Assembly (NCBI GenBank): GCA_964472545.1
Contig: CAYYNP010000313.1
Coordinates: 1 to 11,410, forward strand
Length of the DNA: 11,410 nt
Source: CAYYNP01 sp964472545
GTDB lineage: Bacteria; Planctomycetota; Planctomycetia; Pirellulales; Thermoguttaceae
Direction: 5' to 3'
Shown here: piece after piece, positions 6,745 through 11,410 of the stretch
How the letters are laid out: every line of letters starts with the position of its first letter
How positions within the stretch are numbered: position 1 is the stretch's first letter
Notes under the pieces: model-generated
Told to the model about the DNA's origin: nothing
The model's input: the letters and a program-made list of their open reading frames with translations, nothing else
The model's database searches: none
Position numbers and translations under genes: made by a program

Positions 6745-7384
6745 GTCCAAAGTGTTGATCGTCGACGATCACCCCATCGTCCGACACGGCCTGGGAGAAC
6801 TGATCTCTCGCCAGTCGGATCTGCAGGTCTGCGGCGAGGCGTCGGGCATCGCCGAAGCCATGCAGCAGATCGAGGCCAACCGGCCCGACGTGGCCGTGAT
6901 CGACATCTCGCTCGACGGAGAAAGCGGCATCGACCTGATCGAGCAAATCCGTGCCGTCTATCCCGACGTCAAGACGCTGGTCTCCTCGATCCACGACGAA
7001 CGGACCTACGCCGGCCGTGCCCTGCGGGCCGGCGCACTGGGATACATCAACAAGCGGGAATCGATCCGCAACGTGATCGGCGCCGTACGTCAGGTCCTCC
7101 GCGGTGAGATCTACCTCAGCCCGGAAATGGCCAAACGGCTACTGCACCGTGCGGCCATCGGCGAGCCGCTCGACCACGATCCCACGGAGACCCTCTCCAA
7201 CCGCGAGTTGGAAGTCTTCGAGATGATCGGCCAGGGTATGAACACGCAGCAGATCGCCCGACGGCTGACGCTGAGCCCTCGCACCATCGAGACACACCGC
7301 AAGAAGATCAAGACGAAGTTGAACCTGCAAAACAGCGCCCAACTCAGCCGCGCCGCCTTCCAATGGGTGCAGGAGGACCATTGA
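6719..7384 (+). CDS. NarL/FixJ-family response regulator
   Basis: The 221-aa protein has a receiver domain (residues 10-128) with acidic pocket D16-D17, phospho-acceptor D62 and switch lysine K112, a linker, and a LuxR-type helix-turn-helix domain (about 156-215; LSNRELEVFEMIGQGMNTQQ then IARRLTLSPRTIETHRKKIK). All key residues are present, so it should be an active phosphorylation-dependent DNA-binding transcription factor. It begins inside the 3' end of the kinase gene (26-bp overlap) with GAGGAG 7 nt before the ATG, which indicates translational coupling and a cognate pair. Its targets are not evident. The diaphorase operon diverges from the same intergenic region as this pair, so control of that operon is possible but not shown. 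Confidence 0.96.
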   Translation: MLNETRTIRSKVLIVDDHPIVRHGLGELISRQSDLQVCGEASGIAEAMQQIEANRPDVAVIDISLDGESGIDLIEQIRAVYPDVKTLVSSIHDERTYAGRALRAGALGYINKRESIRNVIGAVRQVLRGEIYLSPEMAKRLLHRAAIGEPLDHDPTETLSNRELEVFEMIGQGMNTQQIARRLTLSPRTIETHRKKIKTKLNLQNSAQLSRAAFQWVQEDH

Positions 7385-7481
7385 AGCAGCCCGCCGTGCG
7401 GAGGCGTCAGCGCCGGCGCCGCCACCAGGTCAAACCGGCCACGGCTGCGGAAACCGACAGGGGGTGCTCCCGGGCTCGGGG

Positions 7482-7790
7482 ATGAAAAGAGTCGTGAGAG
7501 AGAGGTCCTGCTGCCCTCATCCTGATTGCCGACGATGGAGAGTCGTTTCGAGAATCGACCGGTCGCCTGTTGCGGCGGGAGAGCTTCCGGTGCCACTGCG
7601 CAGAGGACGCCCAGGAAGCGCTCGAGAGCCTTGAAGACCTGCGTTTCGACGTGCTGACCGCCGACATTCGCATGCCACGTAACGGAGATCTGCGAGTATT
7701 ACGCGAGGGCGCTGGCCGCGAAGACGGAATTCTGGCGGCGCCGGCAGAAATGTGCGGGCATCGTGCATGGCTGCGGTCACGGTCAGCCGC
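7482..7790 (+). pseudogene. Truncated response-regulator receiver domain
   Basis: From about 7516 the plus strand encodes a clear receiver N-terminal half: LILIADDGESFRESTGRLLR, then AEDAQEALESLEDLRFDVLT, then ADIRMPRNGDLRVLRE, with the acidic pair and phospho-acceptor Asp kept. The later receiver strands and the switch Lys are missing; after about 7715 the similarity ends, and the frame runs antisense into the neighbouring gene until a stop at 7912-7914. The frame has a stop at 7495-7497 and no ATG. A plausible ATG at 7482 lies in another frame, so a one-base shift in the GA-rich stretch near 7495-7505 is needed. I read this as a decayed gene with a frameshift at the start and a 3' truncation. 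A non-ATG start is possible. Confidence 0.65.
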
Positions 7791-7796
7791 GGCACG

Positions 7797-8534
7797 TCAG
7801 TCGCACCCGCGCCGGGCGATCTCGTCGCGCAGCCGGGCGGCCCGCTCGTATTCTTCCGCCGCGATGGCGTCGGAGAGTTGCTCGGCCAGCGTACGGCCGA
7901 CGGAGTATTCCTGACGCAGCGATTCCTTCAGCTCGACCAGTTGTCCGACCAACTCGTCCTCGTCGAACTGTTCCTCGATTTCCATCGCCACGAAAACCTG
8001 CTTCAGACGCTCGAGTCCCCGATTGATCTCCTCAATCGCCCGCTCCGCGCCAAACCGTTGCAGGGCGTCCATCGCGGCGGCCTGGGCACGGTGGAAGACC
8101 ACGAAGGGGCGATACTGTTCGTGGGTCTGGGTCCACTGCCCGTCGGGTGAATGCTCGGCAACGTAGTCCATCAGCGCCAGCGTGTGGTCGGCGTCGTCGA
8201 TCGCTCGGCGAAACTCCCGCAGCGCCAGCCAGCAAATCCTCCGGTGGTAGTATTGCAGGAACTCGCGGTCGACCTCGAAACACTGCTCCGTGCTCAAGGG
8301 GCCGGTTTGGTCGGTGCCCAGCGACTGTTGGATCAGGTAGTCCAGATAGGTCTCCGACCCACCCGGCTTCTCGCCGTCGGGCCGGGCCGTGACCTCCATC
8401 TGCAGCAGCCCCATCTCGATCCGCATTTGCATCACTTCGCGTCCGTCAGAGGCCGGGACCAGCCGCGCACTGATCGCCCCGGGCCGGAAACCCCATCCCT
8501 TCAATGCATGATCGATGTCTTGATTTTCGGGCAT
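7797..8534 (-). CDS. UvrB/UvrC-motif (UVR) protein of unknown function
   Basis: The 245-aa protein has a UVR motif at its C-terminus (about 212-243; LAEQLSDAIAAEEYERAARL then RDEIARR), the coiled hairpin by which UvrB and UvrC contact each other and which also occurs in McsA and Clp-type proteins. There is no nuclease, helicase or zinc-finger domain. The N-terminal part (about 33-70, QMRIEMGLLQMEVTARPDG) resembles, from memory, a family of planctomycete UVR-motif proteins of similar length. The middle is predicted helical and acidic. No secretion signal is seen. The role is unknown; protein contact in a stress or repair complex is only a guess. The ATG at 8534 has no clear Shine-Dalgarno. The IS30 remnant ends about 35 bp upstream and may have replaced the native promoter. 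On its downstream side it converges with the receiver remnant. Confidence 0.85.
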   Translation of the reverse strand: MPENQDIDHALKGWGFRPGAISARLVPASDGREVMQMRIEMGLLQMEVTARPDGEKPGGSETYLDYLIQQSLGTDQTGPLSTEQCFEVDREFLQYYHRRICWLALREFRRAIDDADHTLALMDYVAEHSPDGQWTQTHEQYRPFVVFHRAQAAAMDALQRFGAERAIEEINRGLERLKQVFVAMEIEEQFDEDELVGQLVELKESLRQEYSVGRTLAEQLSDAIAAEEYERAARLRDEIARRGCD

Positions 8535-8589
8535 GCGTGTCCCAAACGCCGGGCAAACGGGGTGATTTATGGTCGAGTTTGCCGGATTT

Positions 8590-9128
8590 TACCGAGAGCC
8601 TCGGCGATCCCGCCACCGGGGACACCCAGGCGGGGGGTCGCTCTGGCGAGCGGCAGTCCGCCGTATAGCAGCCCGCCGAAAAAGTGGGGCAGGACCGTAC
8701 CTGTGGGAAAGAACGCCGGATCAGGCCGTTAGTATTCTCGTTCGTGCCGCGCTGCCACAAGCAGTACGGCTGGGCAACATAGACCTTCAGGGCTGCTTCG
8801 ACGGCCAACCGGTCATGCTCGGCAAACTCCTTGCCGTCGTCCAACGTGAGGGTCTTCCGCAGGGCCGAAGGCACCGATCGAAATCGTTCCGCAGCCACTT
8901 GGCGAGCCGTGGCGGCCTGCAGGTTGGAAACGCGCCCCTCAGCAAGTAACCCGACTTCCGGTGGGCTGCGACGGCCCGATAGCCGTTGCGACTGCAATTA
9001 CGCCGCACTTCTCGCGAAATCGTGCTCTTGCTGCGGCCGAGCCGCAAAGCAATTTGCGTCTGCATCTTTCCGGCTCGATGCACGTGAGCTACCACCTCAC
9101 GCTCTTGCAGAGTATGGTGACTTTCCAT
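8590..9128 (-). pseudogene. IS30-family transposase, frameshifted and missing its centre
   Basis: From the ATG at 9128 the first frame encodes the IS30 helix-turn-helix region (LQEREVVAHVHRAGK, then QIALRLGRSKSTISREVRRN). Similarity stops near 8950. In another frame, from about 8920 downward, the catalytic C-terminal part appears: ATARQVAAERF, then TLTLDDGKEFAEHDRLA (second Asp of the DDE triad) and WQRGTNENTNGLIRRSF (the Glu). About 150 central residues, including the first catalytic Asp, are absent, and the usual C-terminal end is unclear after about 8700. It cannot be active. AAGGAG lies 8 nt before the ATG. Confidence 0.85.
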
Positions 9129-9186
9129 CGCGGGGACTCCTTTCGAATGGGGCCTTCTGAGAAAACGCCCATTGAAAGCCCCGCGA
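9128..9186 (-). promoter_or_regulatory. Hairpin sequestering the transposase start site
   Basis: TCGCGGGG (9128-9135) pairs with CCCCGCGA (9179-9186), and next to it CTTTCGAATGGGGC (9140-9153) pairs with GCCCATTGAAAG (9167-9178) with two extra bases. In a minus-strand transcript the AAGGAG Shine-Dalgarno (9137-9142) and the first base of the ATG fall in the 3' arm. Several insertion sequences use such folds to block translation of read-through transcripts from outside the element. Confidence 0.6.
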
Positions 9187-9346
9187 TGTTCTCATCTACG
9201 CCAGTCTTCGCTGGGGTTGCGGTTCAATTCTGACAGCTTTGCCAGAATATGCGATCGACCAGAGAAACCGAACTGGCCGAAGAGTCCCCGATGCAAGTCG
9301 TGACAAACAGATCGGCAACCGCGAGCCCGTCGCCACGAAGCGCTAA

Positions 9347-9730
9347 TTGCAATTGACCGACGAGCAGTTCGGCCGTGCGTTGCATAGCACGCCCAAGGCG
9401 GCGCAAAATGCGGCGCAGTATCCCGCAGAAAAGCAACGTACCGGCCCGTGTCCTCGATCGGAACTCGAGGTACACGGGCCAATACGGCGCTGCGCAAGAG
9501 AACGACTAGCCGAGGCGGGACTCGAAGCGGATGCCGTAAGTGCTGACTCTGCAATGGGGTTACGAGAATCGCTCGGCCCGAGCGGCGCAAAATGCGGCGC
9601 ACTCGGCGCGCAATCGGGCGATGCCCCACCTGATCTGCAAGTGGTGATCGACGCCTGGCCGACGCTGTCCGAGAGGGTCAAGGGGAAGATCATGGGACTG
9701 GTGGAGACGGCCGGTCGCCCGACGGGTTGA
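9347..9730 (+). pseudogene. Unrecognised ORF, possibly integrase-associated debris
   Basis: A 127-codon frame opens with TTG at 9347, right after an in-frame TAA, and has no Shine-Dalgarno. Its start region includes KAAQNAAQYPAEK, and its end includes PDLQVVIDAWPTLSERVKGK. From memory, both resemble sequence at and after the ends of planctomycete tyrosine integrase genes, but no recombinase catalytic motif is present. The frame contains both copies of a 20-bp direct repeat. It may be a fragment left by an excised or decayed element, or a chance ORF. Confidence is low. Confidence 0.3.
9398..9601. repeat. 20-bp direct repeat, two copies
   Basis: GCGGCGCAAAATGCGGCGCA occurs exactly at 9398-9417 and 9582-9601, 184 bp apart, in the same orientation. 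Each copy itself holds GCGGCGCA twice. Confidence 0.85.
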
Positions 9731-9946
9731 CCGACGGGAATTTGCCAGTGGCGGACGCCCCCCCGGGTCCCCCATCGGCTCGTCGGTTTCTCTTATCTCG
9801 CCCGTCTGGGATTTACGCGCCGATTCCTTCTGGTGGAATAGGTAGGTTGGCGAGAATGCCTGCAGAAAGGCGGCTGCGGAGGAGGCGGGCCTCTGTCGCG
9901 GCTTGGTCCGGCGATGGGGTGCAAGGGATTGCCCGCCCCAGCGTAT

Positions 9947-10429
9947 TCAGTCGGGCGAGTCCAGAAGGCGGGCGAGCAGGCCCATCAACTCGCGGTCCAG
10001 GTCTTCGTCACTGAGCAGGGAGTAGTCCCGGGCTCCGCCGTTCGCCTCGACGATCTTCAGGAGATGCAAAATGGCGGCGAAGGCGTCCATCACCGTCTTC
10101 TGCCCGGGCCGTATGGCGCAGGCGGCATCGATCTGGGCTGCCCACGCCGTGGCGAAGCCGTCCACGCCGCCGAAGCGGGCAAACATCGCGTTGCAGAGCG
10201 CAACGACTCCGCGCAGGCTGGGTTCGCGTCGTACCCGGCTCGCGAATTGGCCAATCGCCTTGTCTCGGCGCCGGCGGCGGTATTCGCGCATCCGCCCGTT
10301 GTAGCACTCGCGGCAGCAGCCCTGACGGGCAGCACCGCCTTGCCTGCGGAGGCGAAACCGGTCAACAGGCAGCGTCCGGCCGCAGTCGTAGCACGTCTTG
10401 GTGGTGGTGGGCAAGGCTGTGTTGGGCAT
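9947..10429 (-). CDS. Small zinc-ribbon protein of unknown function
   Basis: The 160-aa reading from ATG 10429 starts MPNTALPTTTKTCYDCGRTL. Cys pairs C13-x2-C16 and C39-x2-C42, with an extra C38, form a likely zinc ribbon, followed by a very basic stretch (MREYRRRRRDK, 47-57) that could bind nucleic acid, then a helical C-terminal region (about 60-160, ending DEDLDRELMGLLARLL). The frame stays open upstream to 10660, but that extension looks non-coding and crosses a likely promoter. The Shine-Dalgarno is weak. Zinc ribbons of this kind are common in phage and mobile-element proteins, which fits the decayed surroundings, but the family is not recognised and a function cannot be given. The 9731-9946 stretch beyond its stop holds nothing I recognise. 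Confidence 0.6.
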   Translation of the reverse strand: MPNTALPTTTKTCYDCGRTLPVDRFRLRRQGGAARQGCCRECYNGRMREYRRRRRDKAIGQFASRVRREPSLRGVVALCNAMFARFGGVDGFATAWAAQIDAACAIRPGQKTVMDAFAAILHLLKIVEANGGARDYSLLSDEDLDRELMGLLARLLDSPD

Positions 10430-10526
10430 GTTCTGCTGGCTGGTGTGTAGGTAGTTCTTGGGAGAGGAGCGTGGGGCCTGGAAACCAGGCGCCCGTGAGC
10501 GGCGCCGTAAGTGATTCTCCTCAGGC

Positions 10527-10532
10527 ATTATA
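10527..10532 (-). promoter_or_regulatory. Candidate -10 box for the zinc-ribbon gene
   Basis: The minus strand reads a perfect TATAAT about 100 nt upstream of the ATG at 10429. The -35 position is poor (TGCGCA at 17 nt). A GCCTGG-AAA-CCAGGC hairpin (10476-10490) would lie in the leader. Confidence 0.35.
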
Positions 10533-10625
10533 CGCACCGTCCGTGCCGCTGCGCATTGCGCTTTTGCGTTACGATGCCGAAGTGCCGTGGAGGGCCGTTC
10601 GAGCGCATCCTGTTCACCAGGGGCC

Positions 10626-10970
10626 ATGGCGGGGGCGCCCGTCGCACGTCGCCGGCCCAAGCCCTGCCGATGGCCCTCGCAACACCGATTCTGGCGAGAT
10701 TCTGCTGGATGTGGGGCCGGTCGGATTCGCGCCGGTGCCGAATAGGCGTCCAGGCACCTGTCGGACTTCCCGCGGGCGAAACGGCGTCTTTACGGCCGGA
10801 CGCTGGCCCGGGACCACGGCCGGGCCTGAGGCGCATCCCGGGCTGGCGGATACGGGGGTGCCGTCGACCTGGTGCTGGAGTTCTCCTCGTCCACGGGGCT
10901 GACGCCACTTCTGGCGACCGTAGAGGCCCGTTTGCACGCTGAGGGTAGAATCATGCGATCTGCCCCCTAA
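10626..10970 (+). pseudogene. Possible decayed gene, one frame with two in-frame stops
   Basis: One plus-strand frame from ATG 10626 (MAGAPVARRRPKPCRWPS) meets TAG at 10743-10745 and TGA at 10827-10829, and ends at TAA 10968-10970. The pieces between stops look protein-like (HLSDFPRAKRRLYGRTLARD; VDLVLEFSSSTGLTPLLATV then EARLHAEGRI). I do not recognise the family. It could also be chance in GC-rich DNA. Confidence 0.25.
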
Positions 10971-11410
10971 ACTCGCGTTCCTGGGCCGCGTCAGTCGATT
11001 CTACCACGTGGCTACGGGGCGCCGTGCCCTTGGCCACCAGGGCCGGTTGAAGTCCTCGCCGAGACGTGGGGGTGATGGTATACGGCAGGCCGGCCTGGCG
11101 AAACCGGACTTGTCCGATTCCTGGCCCGGCCACCCCCGCCAGAATCAACTCCCGGATTCTCGCCGGAATTCGCTGGTATCCGCCGCCTGTGTCTGGTAGG
11201 GTGACCGGCGTCTGACCTACCTGGCTTCAGCGCACGAATCGAGGCAGTCTTCGGCACCCAACACGGCAACGGCCGGTGGTCGGTTGCGCGGTTCTTTGGG
11301 TACCTTCTTCGATGGAGTCAATTGCGGTGGCCAGATTCTCAAGGCCTCTCGGGGTGTTGTTGTGTAGTGTTTCAACTCAAATGGCACAAAGTGGAGGGTA
11401 GGTGACGATC
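10971..11410. other. Right-end region, no intact recognisable gene
   Basis: A minus-strand frame with no ATG stays open from 11226 down to a TGA at 10951-10953. Its protein-like text includes IPARIRELILAGVAGPG and TITPTSRRGLQPALVAKG, but it matches no family I know. The last 150 bases show no gene start I can support. Confidence 0.35.

Larger units (their letters stand above)
8570..9244 (-). mobile_element. IS30-family element, internally deleted remnant
   Basis: The region carries both ends of an IS30-type transposase but is about 675 bp, against roughly 1.1-1.2 kb for complete elements. Candidate imperfect terminal inverted repeats are 8570-8593 (TGGTCGAGTTTG then CCGGATTTTACC) and the complement of 9221-9244 (TGGCAAAGCTGT then CAGAATTGAACC), matching at 14 of 24 positions. 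The exact ends and the short target duplication could not be fixed by eye. Confidence 0.65.

Noticed and set aside
9470..9560. tRNA gene on the minus strand, suggested by GGCGGGACTCGAA resembling a T-arm complement
   Set aside because: No matching acceptor stem, D-arm or anticodon arm could be folded around it.
10471..10942. Overlapping 143-aa plus-strand ORFs
   Set aside because: Neither shows a domain, start signal or family resemblance. A third frame of the same stretch looks more protein-like but contains stops.

Overview
The window is GC-rich bacterial DNA, most likely from a planctomycete (Pirellulales-like). This rests on the gene types and on the style of intergenic palindromic repeats, recalled from general knowledge and not from a search. 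A run of ten N at 4624-4633 marks an assembly gap, so this is draft or metagenome-assembled sequence.

Left part (1-4234, minus strand): the first 250 codons of carB (start GTG at 751) run off the left edge. Upstream of carB on the same strand is a three-gene operon: a NuoE/HydC-type subunit (4234-3743), a NuoF/HydB-type flavoprotein with a fused thioredoxin-like [2Fe-2S] domain and a C-terminal 2[4Fe-4S] domain (3750-1894), and a HoxU-like ferredoxin-domain subunit (1883-1194). Together they form the diaphorase and electron-wire part of a soluble NAD(P)H-linked, possibly bifurcating, oxidoreductase. No hydrogenase, formate dehydrogenase or other catalytic subunit is present in the window.

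Middle part (4235-7384): a roughly 650-bp divergent intergenic region carries palindromic repeats and the N gap. It is followed on the plus strand by a cytosolic PAS-GAF-PAS histidine kinase of the NarL-partner type (4885-6744) and its LuxR-type response regulator (6719-7384). The two genes overlap by 26 bp and form a complete two-component system.

Right part (7385-11410) is accessory and decayed. It holds a truncated receiver-domain remnant, an intact UVR-motif protein gene (minus strand), an internally deleted IS30-family element just upstream of that gene, a degenerate segment with a 20-bp direct repeat that may be integrase-associated debris, a small CxxC-CxxC zinc-ribbon protein gene, and about 1 kb with no intact recognisable gene.

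The most notable structures are two nested palindromes (1086-1167 and 4745-4825), each made of two inverted copies of a sequence that is itself a hairpin. That is the layout of REP doublets (REPINs). In the first, a compensatory base-pair change supports the hairpin as the conserved unit. A hairpin that sequesters the start site of the IS30 transposase and a HoxU-like subunit without its usual His-Cys3 cluster motif also deserve attention.
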